This document shows, in pieces, positions 23,511 through 36,422 of a DNA stretch of 64,000 nucleotides. The DNA lies in the NCBI RefSeq assembly GCF_964204645.1, contig NC_134034.1:6815414-6879413 (forward strand). Direction: 5' to 3'. The stretch is from Tubulanus polymorphus. Lineage: Eukaryota > Nemertea > Palaeonemertea > Tubulaniformes > Tubulanidae. The position numbers and the translations under genes are program-made. The notes beneath the pieces are model-generated. The model searched no databases, had not been told where the DNA came from, and saw only the letters and a list, made by a program, of their open reading frames with translations. The stretch's first letter is position 1. Each line of letters starts with the position of its first letter.

Positions 23511-26500
23511 AATGATTTTGGTTTTGTCGCCCGCGAAAATTCAATATTTTGGTTTTATCGCCCACGACAATTCACTACTTTGGTTTTATCGCCAGCGACA
23601 ATTCATTATTTTGGTTTTGTCGCCCGCGACAATTCTTCTTTTTGGTTTTGTCGCCCGCGACAATTCATTATTTTAGTTTTATATTTTGTTTTTGTCGCCC
23701 GCAACAATTTTTTTTGGTTTTGTCACCCGCGACAATTCAATATTTTGGTTTTATCGCCTGCGACAATTCAATATTTTGGTTTTATCGCCCGCAACAATTC
23801 ATTATTTTGGTTTTGTCGCCCCGACAATTCTTTTTTTCGCTTTTGTGGCCCGCCACAATTCATTAGTTTGATTTTGTCGCCCGCGACAATTCAATATTTT
23901 GGTTTTGTCGCCCGCGACAATTCAATATTTTGGTTTTATCGCCCACGACAATTCATTACTTTGGTTTTGTCTCCAGCGGCAATTCAATATTTTGGTTTTG
24001 TCGCCCGCGACAATTCATTATTTTGGTTTAATCGCCCGCGACAATTCAATATTTTGGTTTTATCGCCCGCGATAATTCATTATTTTGGTTTTATCGCCCG
24101 CGACAATTCATTATTTTAGTTTTGTCGCCCGAGACAATTCATCATTTTGGTATTATATTTTGTTTTTGTCGCCCGCGACAATTTTTTTTTTGTTTTTGTC
24201 GCCCGCGACAATTCAATATTTTGGTTTTATCGCCCGCGATAATTCATTATTTTGGTTTTGTCGCCCGAGACAATTCATTATTTTGGTTTTATCGCTGGCG
24301 ACAATTCATTATTACGGTTTTATCGCCCGCAACAACTCATTATTTTGGTTTTGTCGCCCACGACAATTCACCATTTTGGTTTTGTCGCCCGCGACAATTC
24401 ACCATTTTGGTTTGTCACCCGCGACAATTCATTATTTTGGTTTTATCGCCCGCGACAATTCATTATTTTGGTTTTGTCGCCCCGACAATTCTTTTTTTGG
24501 TTTTGTCGCCCGCGACAATTCATTAGTTTGGTTTTGTCGCCCGCGACAATTCAATATTTTGGTTTTATCGCCCGCGACAATTCATTACTTTAGTTTTATC
24601 TCCAGCGACAATTCATTATTTTGGTTTTGTCGCCCGGGACAATTCTTCTTTTTGGTTTTGTCGCCCGCGACAATTCATTATTTTGGTTTTATATTTTGTT
24701 TTAGTTGCCCGCGACAATTCAATATTTTGGTTTTGTTGCCCGCGACAATTCATTATTTTGGTTTAGTGGCCCGCGACAATTCAATATTTTGGTTTTATCG
24801 CCCCGACAATTCTTTTTTTGGTTTTGTCGCCCGCGACAATTTATTAGTTTGGTTTTGTCGCTTGCGACAATTCATTATTTTGGTTTTGTCGCCCGCGAAA
24901 ATTCAATATTTTGGTTTTATCGCCCACGACAAATCACCATTTTGGTTTTGTCGCCCGCGACAATTCACCATTTTGGTTTGTCACCCGCGACAATTCATTA
25001 TTTTGGTTTTATCGCCCGCGACAATTCATTATTTTGGTTTTGTCGCCCCGACAATTCTTTTTTTGGTTTTGTCGCCCGCGACAATTCATTAGTTTGGTTT
25101 TGTCGCCCGCGACAATTCAATATTTTGGTTTTATCGCCCGCGATAATTCATTATTTTGGTTTTGTCGCGTGAGAAAATTCATTATTTTGGTTTTATCGCC
25201 CGCGACAATTCATTACTTTAGTTTTATCTCCAGCGACAATTCATTATTTTGGTTTTGTCGCACGGGACAATTCTTCTTTTTGGTTTTGTCGCCCGCGACA
25301 ATTCATTATTTTGGTTTTATATTTTGTTTTAGTTGCCCGCGACAATTCAATATTTTGGTTTTGTTGCCCGCGACAATTCATTATTTTGGTTTAGTGGCCC
25401 GCGACAATTCAATATTTTGGTTTTATCGCCCGCGATAATTCATTATTTTGGTTTTATCGCCCGCGACAATTCATTATTTTGGTTTTGTCACCCGAGACAA
25501 TTCATCATTTTGGTTTTATCGCCCGCGACAATTCATTATTTTGGTTTTGTCCCCCGCGACAATTCACCATTTTGGTTTTGTCGCCTGGACAATTCACCAT
25601 TTTGGTTTTGTCGCCCGCGACGATTCATTATTTTGGTTTTTTCGCCCCCACAATTCTTTTTTTGGTATTGTCGCCCGCGACAATTCATTAGTTTGGTTTT
25701 GTCGCTTGCGACAATTCATTATTTTGGTTTTGTCGCCCGCGAAAATTCAATATTTTGGTTTTATCGCCCACGACAATTCACTACTTTGGTTTTATCGCCA
25801 GCGACAATTCATTATTTTGGTTTTGTCGACCGCGACAATTCTTCTTTTTGGTTTTGTCGCCTGTGACAATTCATTATTTTGGTTTTGTCGCCCGCGACAA
25901 TTCACCATTTTGGTTTTGTCGCCCGCGACAATTCACCATTTTGGTTTTGTCACCCGCGACAATTCATTATTTTGGTTTCATCGCCCGGGACAATTCATTA
26001 TTTTGTTTTATCGCCCGCGACAATTCATTATTTTGGTTTTGTGGCTCCAACAATTCTTTTTTTGGTTTTGTCGCCGGCGACAATTCATTAGTCTGGTTTT
26101 GTCGCCGGCGACAATTCAATATTTTGGTTTTTTCGCCCGCGACAATTCAATATTTTGGTTTTGTCGCCTGCGACAATTCATTACTTTGGTTTTATCTCCA
26201 GCGACAATTCAATATTTTGGTTTTATCGCCCGCGATAATTCATTATTTTGGTTTTATCGCCCGCGACAATTCATTATTTTGGTTTTGTCGCCCGAGACAA
26301 TTCATCATTTTGGTTTTATCGCCCGTGACAATTCATTATTTTTGTTTTGTCGCCCCCACAATTCTTTTCTTGGTTTTGTCGCCTGCGACAATTCATTAGT
26401 TTGGTTTTGTCGCCCGCGACAATTCAATATTTTGGTTTTATCGCCCACGACAATTCATTACTTTGGTTTTATCTCCAGCGACAATTCATTATTTTGGTTT

Positions 26501-26663
26501 TATCGCCCGCGACAGTTCAATATTTTGGTTTTATCGCCCGCGATAATTCATTATTTTGATTTTATTGCCCGCGACAATTCATCATTTTGGTTTTGTCGCA
26601 CGAGACAATTCATTATTTTGGTTTTATCGCCCGCGACAATTCATTATTTTGGTTTTGTCGCCC
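23511..26663 (+). repeat. 31-mer array 6 (about 102 monomers)
   Basis: Contains higher-order copies: a block starting near 24705 recurs at 25333 (628 bp) and resembles one at 19752 in array 4. Frequent units have the GTCGCCCCGACAATTC deletion and the TTATCTCCAGCGACAATTC variant. Open in all forward frames but not a gene. Confidence 0.96.
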
Positions 26664-27501
26664 GAAGAAAATTTTGAAGACGCTTTGATCAATTACCTTG
26701 ATCTTTCGTTTATATTTGAATCTACCAAAGGCCCATCAGCATAAGAAAATTGGGTCGATCTGACTCAAGATGGCCGTCCTATGACCTTTTTAGTGCCCAA
26801 AAATGTCAATTTTGGCCATAATTCTAGGTCCTGTAGCTTCCTACTGGTTTGCCATTTCTCATTGCAATTGCTGATGGGTATTCCTTAGAGAGGGATGTTT
26901 TATACCTGGGATAGGTATTTTTGATCAGCCAATTATGACGCAATTGGCGGCCATGTTGGTGTCATCAGTACTCATTCGTAGGTGGGAAAAAGTTTTTCCA
27001 CATTAAATCGATACCTAAGCATATTGTGTTACTATATTCAATTGGAAAGTTGTAGCCCATAACGTGTTCTATGATTTTGGTGAGTTTCAAGGTCATTGGT
27101 TTTAGTATGTGGCCATCAGGGGGCGTTGAATAATACAATAACTTAGTATTGCTATATTATATTTGTACCAAGGCATATTTTGTTACCATGATCAATTGCG
27201 AAGTTGTAGTTCATGACATCGTCTATGATTGTGGTGAGTTTTTAAGGACATTAGTTATTCCATATAGTCACCAGGGGGCGTTGAATAGTAGAAAAGCTGA
27301 GTTTTTCCTTATTAGATTGGTACCTAGGCATAGTTTGTTACCATGATCCATTGCAAAGTTGTAGTTCATGACATCGTCTATGATTGTGGTGAGTTTTTAA
27401 GGACATTAGTTATTCCATATAGTCACCAGGGGGCGTTGAATAGTAGAAAAGCTGAGTTTTTCCTTATTAGATTGGTACCTAGGCATAGTTTGTTACCATG
27501 A
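26664..27501 (+). mobile_element. Element E, copy 3 (truncated at both ends)
   Basis: Starts at the same internal junction as copy 2 and stops abruptly at TTTGTTACCATGAT, where 31-mer sequence resumes. CTCF-like words are at about 27113, 27269 and 27424. Confidence 0.85.
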
Positions 27502-30500
27502 TATTTTGGTTTTATCGCCCATGACAATTCATTACTTTGGTTTTATCTCCAGCGACAATTCATTATTTTGGTTTTGTTGCCCGCGACAATTCTTGTTTTT
27601 GGTTTTGACGCCCGCGACAATTCATTAATTTCGTTTTATACTTTGTTTTAGTCGCCCGCGACAATTTTTTTTTTTGGTTTTGTCGCCCGCGACAATTCAA
27701 TATTTTGGTTTTGTCGCCTGCGACAATTCATTATTTTAATTTAATCGTCCGGGACAATTCACCATTTTTGTTTTGTCACCCGCGACAATTCTTTTTTTTG
27801 GTTTTGTCGCCCCCACAATTCTTTTTTTGGTTTTGTCGCCCGCGACAATTCATTAGTTTGGTTTTGTCGCCCGCAACAATTCAATATTTTGGTTTTGTCG
27901 CCCGCGAAAATTCAATATTTTGGTTTTATCGCCCACGACAATTCACTACTTTGGTTTTATCGCCAGCGACAATTCATTATTTTGGATTCGTCGACCGCGA
28001 AAATTCTTCTTTTTGGTTTTGTCGCCCGCGACAATTGATTATTTTGGTTTTGTCGCCCGCGACAATTCACCATTTTGGTTTTGTCGCCCGCGACAATTCA
28101 CCATTTTGGTTTTGTCACCCGCGACAATTCATTATTTTGGTTTTATCGCCCGCGACAATTCTTCTTTTTGGTTTTGTCGCCCGGGACAATTCATTATTTT
28201 GGTTTTATACATTGTTTTAGTCGCCCGCGACAATTTTTTTTTTTGGTTTTGTCGCCCGCGACAATTCAATATTTTGGTTTTGTCGTCCGCGACAATTCAA
28301 TATTTTGGTTTTGTCCCTGCGACAATTCATTATTTTAATTTAATCGCCCGCGACAATTCAATATTTTGGTTTTATCGCCCGCGATAATTCATTATTTTGG
28401 TTTTGTCGCGTGAGAAAATTCATTATTTTGGTTTTATCGCCCGCGACAATTCATTATTACTGTTTTATCGCCCGCGACAATTCATTATTTTGGTTTTGTC
28501 GCCCGCGACAATTCATTAATTTGGTTTTATCGCCCGCGACAATTCATTATTTTGGTTTTATCGCCCGCGACAATTCATTATTTTGGTTTTGTCGCCCCGA
28601 CAATTCTTTTTTTGGTTTTGTCGCCCGCGACAATTCAATATTTTGGTTTTGTCACCCGCGACAATTCAATATTTTGGTTTTATCGCCCATGACAATTCAT
28701 TACTTTGGTTTAATCTCCAGCGACAATTCATTATTTTGGTTTCGTTGCCCGCGACAATTCTTGTTTTTGGTTTTGACGCCCGCGACAATTCATTATTTTC
28801 GTTTTATACTTTGTTTTTGTCGCCCGCGACAATTTTTTTTGGTTTTGTCGCCCGCAACAATTCATTATTTTGGATTCATCGCCCGCGACAATTCAATATT
28901 TTGGTTTTATCGCCCGCGATAATTCATTATTTTGGTTTTATCGCCCGCGACAATTCATTATTTTGGTTTTGTCGCCCCGACAATTCTTTTTTGTTGCCCG
29001 CGACAATTCAATATTTCGGTTTTGTTGCCCGTGACAATTCATTATTTTGGTTTTATCGCCCGCGACAATTCAATATTTTGGTTTTATCGCCCGCGATAAT
29101 TCATTATTTTGATTTTGTCGCCCGAGACAATTCATTATTTTCGTTTTATCGCGCGCGACAATTCAATATTTTGTTTTTATCGTCCGCGACAATTCATTAT
29201 TTTGGTTTTGTCGCCCGGGACAATTCATTTTTTTTTGGTTTTATCACTCGCGACAATTAATTATTTTGGTTTTGTCGCCCGCGACAATTCACCATTTTGG
29301 TTTTGTCGCCCGCGACAATTCACCATTTTGGTTTTGTCACCCGCGACAATTCATTATTTTGGTTTTATCGCCCGCGACAATTCTTCTTTTTGGTTTTGTC
29401 GCCCGGGACAATTCATTATTTTGGTTTTATACATTGTTTTAGTCGCCCGCGACAATTTTTTTTTTTGGTTTTGTCGCCCGCGACAATTCAATATTTTGGT
29501 TTTGTCGTCCGCGACAATTCAATATTTTGGTTTTGTCCCTGCGACAATTCATTATTTTAATTTAATCGCCCGCGACAATTCAATATTTTGGTTTTATCGC
29601 CCGCGATAATTCATTATTTTGGTTTTGTCGCGTGAGAAAATTCATTATTTTGGTTTTATCGCCCGCGACAATTCATTATTACTGTTTTATCGCCCGCGAC
29701 AATTCATTATTTTGGTTTTGTCGCCCGCGACAATTCATTAATTTGGTTTTATCGCCCGCGACAATTCATTATTTTGGTTTTAGTGCCCGCGACAATTCAT
29801 TATTTTGGTTTTGTCGCCCCGACAATTCTTTTTTTGGTTTTGTCGCCCGCGACAATTCAATATTTTGGTTTTGTCGCCCGCGACAATTCAATATTTTGGT
29901 TTTATCGCCCATGACAATTCATTACTTTGGTTTAATCTCCAGCGACAATTCATTATTTTGGTTTCGTTGCCCGCGACAATTCTTGTTTTTGGTTTTGACG
30001 CCCGCGACAATTCATTATTTTCGTTTTATACTTTGTTTTTGTCGCCCGCGACAATTTTTTTTGGTTTTGTCGCCCGCAACAATTCATTATTTTGGATTCA
30101 TCGCCCGCGACAATTCAATATTTTGGTTTTATCGCCCGCGATAATTCATTATTTTGGTTTTATCGCCCGCGACAATTCATTATTTTGGTTTTGTCGCCCC
30201 GACAATTCTTTTTTGTTGCCCGCGACAATTCAATATTTCGGTTTTGTTGCCCGTGACAATTCATTATTTTGGTTTTATCGCCCGCGACAATTCAATATTT
30301 TGGTTTTATCGCCCGCGATAATTCATTATTTTGATTTTGTCGCCCGAGACAATTCATTATTTTCGTTTTATCGCGCGCGACAATTCAATATTTTGTTTTT
30401 ATCGTCCGCGACAATTCATTATTTTGGTTTTGTCGCCCGGGACAATTCATTTTTTTTTGGTTTTATCACTCGCGACAATTAATTATTTTGGTTTTGTCGC

Positions 30501-30668
30501 CCGCGACAATTCATTATTTTGGTTTTATCGCCCGCGACAATTCATTAGTTTGGTTTTATCGCCCGCGACAATTCATTAGTTTGGTTTTGTCGCCCGCGAC
30601 AATTCATTATTTTGGTTTTATCACCCGCGACAATTCATTAGTTTGGTTTTGTCGCCCGCGACAATTCT
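27502..30668 (+). repeat. 31-mer array 7 (about 102 monomers)
   Basis: Contains a tandem higher-order duplication of 1222 bp (39 monomers plus the 13-bp insert): about 28040-29260 and 29260-30480 agree over almost their whole length, with only a few differences. Confidence 0.96.
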
Positions 30669-30672
30669 TTTT

Positions 30673-31815
30673 CAGTCCACTTGGGACTTTAGTCCCAGCG
30701 GGCTATTGTGTTCACTTTTCGTCCGTCCGTCCCTCCATAGACGGAATCCAGTTATTTTGGGAAGTTTTGAAGACGCTTCAAGGTAATGTCTTGATATTTG
30801 GTTTATACATGTATCTACCCTAGACACATCGTCAGCCCAAAAACAGGCCCTGTCAGATTCAAGATGGCCGACTGGCAGCCATTGTTGTTTGCCAAAATCA
30901 GCACTTTTTGAACATTTTCGAAGTTTTCGTGGGAAATTTTGAAGACGCTTCGATCAATTACCTTGATCTTTCGTTTATATTTGAATCTACCAAAGGCCCA
31001 TCAGCATAAGAAAATTGGGTCGATCTGACTCAAGATGGCCGTCCTATGACCTTTTTAGTGCCCAAAAATGTCAATTTTGGCCAGAATTCTAGGTCACGTA
31101 GCTTCCTACTGGTTTGCCATTTCTCATTGCAATTGCTGATGGGTATTCTTTAGAGAGGGATGTTTTATACCTGGGACAGGTATCTTTGATCGGCCAATTA
31201 TGACGCAATTGGCGGCCATCTTGGTGACATCAGTACTCATTCGTAGGTGGGAAAAAGTTTTTCCACATTAAATTGATACCTAAGCATATTGTGTTACTAT
31301 ATTCAATTGGAGAGTTGTAGCCCATAACGTGTTCTATGATTTTGGTGAGTTTCAAGGTCATTGGTTTTTGTATGTGGCCATCAGGGGGCGTTGAATAATA
31401 CAATAACTTAGTATTGCTATATTTGTACCAAGGCATATTTTGTTACCATGATCAATTGCAAAGTTGTAGTTCATGACATCGTCTATGATTGTGGTGAGTT
31501 TTTAAGGACATTAGTTATTCCATATAGTCACCAGGGGGCGTTGAATAGTAGAATGGCTTAGCATTTCCTTATTAGATTGGTACCTAGGCATATTTTGTTA
31601 CTATGATTTTTTAGTATTTCCATATTAAATTGGTAACGAGGCATATTTTGTTATCACAATCAATTACAAAATCATAGCTGCTCACATGTTCTATGATTGT
31701 GGTGGGTTTCAAGGTCATTGGTTTTTGTATATGGTCACTAGAGGGCGTTATGTAATGAAATTGTTGAGCATTTTTAACCACTGCCCAAGTGAGCATGGTG
31801 TCCCTGGACCCCTAG
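30673..31815 (+). mobile_element. Element E, copy 4 (internal deletion)
   Basis: Normal start CAGTCCACTTGGGACTTT and normal end CCCTGGACCCCTAG. About one and a half of the internal 150-bp units are lost near 31606 (ACTATGATTTTTTAGTATTT). CTCF-like words are at about 31379, 31529 and 31737. Confidence 0.85.
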
Positions 31816-32114
31816 TTTGGCTTTGTCGCCCGCGACAATTCATTATTTTGGTTTTGTCGCACGCAACGATTCAATAGTTTGTTTTTGTCGTCCGCGACAA
31901 TTCATTATTTTGGTTTTATCGCCCGCAACAATTCAATATTTTGGTTTTAACGCCCGCGACAATTCATTATTGTGGTTTTATCGCCCGCGACAATTCATTA
32001 TTTTGGTTTTATCGCCCGCGACAATTCATTATTTTTGTTTTGTCGCCCGTGACAATTCAATATTTTGGTTTTGTCACCCGCGACAATTCATAATTTTGGT
32101 TTTGTCACCCGTGG
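31816..32114 (+). repeat. Short 31-mer array 8 (about 9 monomers)
   Basis: Same ordered set of variants as the arrays at 32448 and 34706. Confidence 0.94.
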
Positions 32115-32323
32115 TTTTGTCGGAACATTAAGTTTTTGGTCGAACAGTGTGTTAAGGTTGTTTTGGAAATTTACTCGGTCTGGTATATTTTGGATTACTG
32201 TGTATGTCATTTGTCAGGACATTAAACAGAAGACGACTTAGGATACTACCTTGCGTGACTCCACTAGTTAGACCGTCTCATTCCAAGATGAGGCGTTCCG
32301 TTGATTTCGGTTACAAGTTTCCG
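32115..32323 (-). pseudogene. Reverse transcriptase fragment R, copy 4 (truncated)
   Basis: Contains motif B but breaks at ACAAGTTTCCGT, jumping straight into E sequence (GGTGGGTTTCAAGGTCATTG). Motif A is lost. The same junction recurs at 34581. Confidence 0.78.
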
Positions 32324-32447
32324 TGGTGGGTTTCAAGGTCATTGGTTTTTGTATATGGTCACTAGAGGGCGTTATGTAATGAAATTGTTAGATTGTTGAG
32401 CATTTTTAACCACTGCCCAAGTGAGCATGGTGTCCCTGGACCCCTAG
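32324..32447 (+). mobile_element. Element E, 3' fragment
   Basis: The last 124 bases of E, with one CTCF-like CACTAGAGGGCG near 32360, joined to R by the rearrangement at 32323. Confidence 0.8.
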
Positions 32448-32746
32448 TTTGGCTTTGTCGCCCGCGACAATTCATTATTTTGGTTTTGTCGCACGCAACG
32501 ATTCAATAGTTTGTTTTTGTCGTCCGCGACAATTCATTATTTTGGTTTTATCGCCCGCAACAATTCAATATTTTGGTTTTAACGCCCGCGACAATTCATT
32601 ATTGTGGTTTTATCGCCCGCGACAATTCATTATTTTGGTTTTATCGCCCGCGACAATTCATTATTTTTGTTTTGTCGCCCGTGACAATTCAATATTTTGG
32701 TTTTGTCACCCGCGACAATTCATAATTTTGGTTTTGTCACCCGTGG
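32448..32746 (+). repeat. Short 31-mer array 9 (about 9 monomers)
   Basis: Essentially identical to the array 632 bp upstream at 31816. Confidence 0.94.
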
Positions 32747-33122
32747 TTTTGTCGGAACATTAAGTTTTTGGTCGAACAGTGTGTTAAGGTTGTTTTGGAA
32801 ATTTACTCGGTCTGGTATATTTTGGATTACTGTGTATGTCATTTGTCAGGACATTAAACAGAAGACGACTTAGGATACTACCTTGCGTGACTCCACTAGT
32901 TAGACCGTCTCATTCCAAGATGAGGCGTTCCGTTGATTTCGGTTACAAGTTTCCGTTCAGAGATAACTGCTGTGCCATTTGGGCGACCTATCATTGATAC
33001 TGTTTCCTAATAGCCTGTTCAGTAATGGCTGATGTTGAGTCTTATCAAATGCTTTGTTGAAATCCACCGTTGAACAGGATTCTAAGACTGTGCAGAAAAC
33101 CCGTTATCGTTGCTTTGCAGCT
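32747..33122 (-). pseudogene. Reverse transcriptase fragment R, copy 5
   Basis: Full fragment with motifs A and B, in the state described for copy 1. Part of the 2258-bp duplicated segment. Confidence 0.8.
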
Positions 33123-34164
33123 ATATTTATTATTATTTTCTTCCACACTATTTTTACCAAAAGAACATAGGCTTTGTTACCTTAACGCTGTTTCATATAC
33201 AATCCATATAATATCGTTCAGCTCACTGAGATCTACAAATAGCCCGCGTGTTTTTTCACGAATCATCGTTACAAAAGCGCTGTCGTGCCGTAAACATCGA
33301 AAATTTAGCCCCATTCAATGGGGCGACATGTTTTTCGAGTCGTCATCCCGAAATCAACCCGCAGGCCGACTGTCACTTCGATTATCAATTCAAGTATAAA
33401 TGTACTAATTTATTGCCGCAGACTTCAAATTCAGTCGCGGTCTTCAAACAGTGATTTTAACAATAGCCCATTTTCCTCATCAAATCATATTACCGATTCA
33501 CTGGAAATTTACTACTTTAGATTTTAAAAGCACTTTCGAGCCGTAAACATCGACGAATCGACGTGTGTTACTACATCGTCGTTCCGGGTATCAGCTGCGA
33601 GTTTCTCCTCATCATGAGAATCAAATCGAGTACAAATTAATTTATTACTACCAGTGATTTGGCTGCGGGTTTCAAGGAGTTAGTTTAACAATACCTATTT
33701 TTCTTTACCGAATTAACCGTGTATTTACTAAGATAAATCATAAGTGTACCGGGGAGTCGTAGGCCTAAACTAAACACGCCGAAGAGATATAGCGGAGAAA
33801 AGCTGTTATGTCGACGAGGTATCAAAATAAAGAAATATATTACTTTATTCGGCCGCGGCCCTCTATATCAATACCATCAATACTCTATATTTCCTACAGT
33901 ACATACCGATCATTGTCGAATCCACAAGGTATTTACTAAATACAAGTATATAACACACTCCTATCCGTATGCTGGACTCACACTTGACATTCGGAGTAAG
34001 CGTTCGCTGTGGGGGAAAGGAGATCGTTCGCTGTGTCGCTTGAAGTGTTTATCGAGTTTTACGCGACATTAAGGCTTTAGTATGGTGGCTGATAAGATAA
34101 AAAAAACACGAATATGCAAATGAGGGCGACATTACGACAAAACTAAAATAACGCGAGAAAACAA
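33123..34164. repeat. Module M, copy 4
   Basis: Standard short form with private changes (GTCGTGCCGTAAACATCG, GCACTTTCGAGCCG) shared only with the copy at 35381. The octamer ATGCAAAT is near 34114. Confidence 0.85.
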
Positions 34165-34375
34165 TGATTTTGGTTTTGTCACACGTGACAATTCAATATT
34201 TTGGTTTATCGCCCGCGACAATTCATTATTTTGGTTTTGTCGCCCCGACAATTCATTATTTTGGTTTTATCGCCCGCGACAATTCATTATTTTTGTTTTG
34301 TCGCCCGTGACAATTCAATATTTTGGTTTTGTCACCCGCGACAATTCATAATTTTGGTTTTGTCACCCGTGGTTT
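34165..34375 (+). repeat. Short 31-mer array 10 (about 7 monomers)
   Basis: A fusion of the start of a post-M array (GTCACACGTGACAATTC) with the end of a post-E array. The duplication breakpoint lies inside it, near 34250. Confidence 0.93.
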
Positions 34376-34581
34376 TGTCGGAACATTAAGTTTTTGGTCG
34401 AACAGTGTGTTAAGGTTGTTTTGGAAATTTACTCGGTCTGGTATATTTTGGATTACTGTGTATGTCATTTGTCAGGACATTAAACAGAAGACGACTTAGG
34501 ATACTACCTTGCGTGACTCCACTAGTTAGACCGTCTCATTCCAAGATGAGGCGTTCCGTTGATTTCGGTTACAAGTTTCCG
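34376..34581 (-). pseudogene. Reverse transcriptase fragment R, copy 6 (truncated)
   Basis: Same truncation and same junction into E as at 32323. Confidence 0.78.
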
Positions 34582-34705
34582 TGGTGGGTTTCAAGGTCAT
34601 TGGTTTTTGTATATGGTCACTAGAGGGCGTTATGTAATGAAATTGTTAGATTGTTGAGCATTTTTAACCACTGCCCAAGTGAGCATGGTGTCCCTGGACC
34701 CCTAG
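34582..34705 (+). mobile_element. Element E, 3' fragment
   Basis: Duplicate of 32324-32447, with one CTCF-like word near 34618. Confidence 0.8.
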
Positions 34706-35004
34706 TTTGGCTTTGTCGCCCGCGACAATTCATTATTTTGGTTTTGTCGCACGCAACGATTCAATAGTTTGTTTTTGTCGTCCGCGACAATTCATTATTT
34801 TGGTTTTATCGCCCGCAACAATTCAATATTTTGGTTTTAACGCCCGCGACAATTCATTATTGTGGTTTTATCGCCCGCGACAATTCATTATTTTGGTTTT
34901 ATCGCCCGCGACAATTCATTATTTTTGTTTTGTCGCCCGTGACAATTCAATATTTTGGTTTTGTCACCCGCGACAATTCATAATTTTGGTTTTGTCACCC
35001 GTGG
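34706..35004 (+). repeat. Short 31-mer array 11 (about 9 monomers)
   Basis: Duplicate of 32448-32746 at an offset of 2258 bp. Confidence 0.94.
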
Positions 35005-35380
35005 TTTTGTCGGAACATTAAGTTTTTGGTCGAACAGTGTGTTAAGGTTGTTTTGGAAATTTACTCGGTCTGGTATATTTTGGATTACTGTGTATGTCAT
35101 TTGTCAAGACATTAAACAGAAGACGACTTAGGATACTACCTTGCGTGACTCCACTAGTTAGACCGTCTCATTCCAAGATGAGGCGTTCCGTTGATTTCGG
35201 TTACAAGTTTCCGTTCAGAGATAACTGCTGTGCCATTTGGGCGACCTATCATTGATACTGTTTCCTAATAGCCTGTTCAGTAATGGCTGATGTTGAGTCT
35301 TATCAAATGCTTTGTTGAAATCCACCGTTGAACAGGATTCTAAGACTGTGCAGAAAACCCGTTATCGTTGCTTTGCAGCT
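35005..35380 (-). pseudogene. Reverse transcriptase fragment R, copy 7
   Basis: Duplicate of copy 5. The only difference I noticed is TTGTCAAGACATT for TTGTCAGGACATT near 35102. Confidence 0.8.
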
Positions 35381-36422
35381 ATATTTATTATTATTTTCTT
35401 CCACACTATTTTTACCAAAAGAACATAGGCTTTGTTACCTTAACGCTGTTTCATATACAATCCATATAATATCGTTCAGCTCACTGAGATCTACAAATAG
35501 CCCGCGTGTTTTTTCACGAATCATCGTTACAAAAGCGCTGTCGTGCCGTAAACATCGAAAATTTAGCCCCATTCAATGGGGCGACATGTTTTTCGAGTCG
35601 TCATCCCGAAATCAACCCGCAGGCCGACTGTCACTTCGATTATCAATTCAAGTATAAATGTACTAATTTATTGCCGCAGACTTCAAATTCAGTCGCGGTC
35701 TTCAAACAGTGATTTTAACAATAGCCCATTTTCCTCATCAAATCATATTACCGATTCACTGGAAATTTACTACTTTAGATTTTAAAAGCACTTTCGAGCC
35801 GTAAACATCGACGAATCGACGTGTGTTACTACATCGTCGTTCCGGGTATCAGCTGCGAGTTTCTCCTCATCATGAGAATCAAATCGAGTACAAATTAATT
35901 TATTACTACCAGTGATTTGGCTGCGGGTTTCAAGGAGTTAGTTTAACAATACCTATTTTTCTTTACCGAATTAACCGTGTATTTACTAAGATAAATCATA
36001 AGTGTACCGGGGAGTCGTAGGCCTAAACTAAACACGCCGAAGAGATATAGCGGAGAAAAGCTGTTATGTCGACGAGGTATCAAAATAAAGAAATATATTA
36101 CTTTATTCGGCCGCGGCCCTCTATATCAATACCATCAATACTCTATATTTCCTACAGTACATACCGATCATTGTCGAATCCACAAGGTATTTACTAAATA
36201 CAAGTATATAACACACTCCTATCCGTATGCTGGACTCACACTTGACATTCGGAGTAAGCGTTCGCTGTGGGGGAAAGGAGATCGTTCGCTGTGTCGCTTG
36301 AAGTGTTTATCGAGTTTTACGCGACATTAAGGCTTTAGTATGGTGGCTGATAAGATAAAAAAAACACGAATATGCAAATGAGGGCGACATTACGACAAAA
36401 CTAAAATAACGCGAGAAAACAA
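35381..36422. repeat. Module M, copy 5
   Basis: Duplicate of 33123-34164 at an offset of 2258 bp, including its private variants. Confidence 0.85.
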
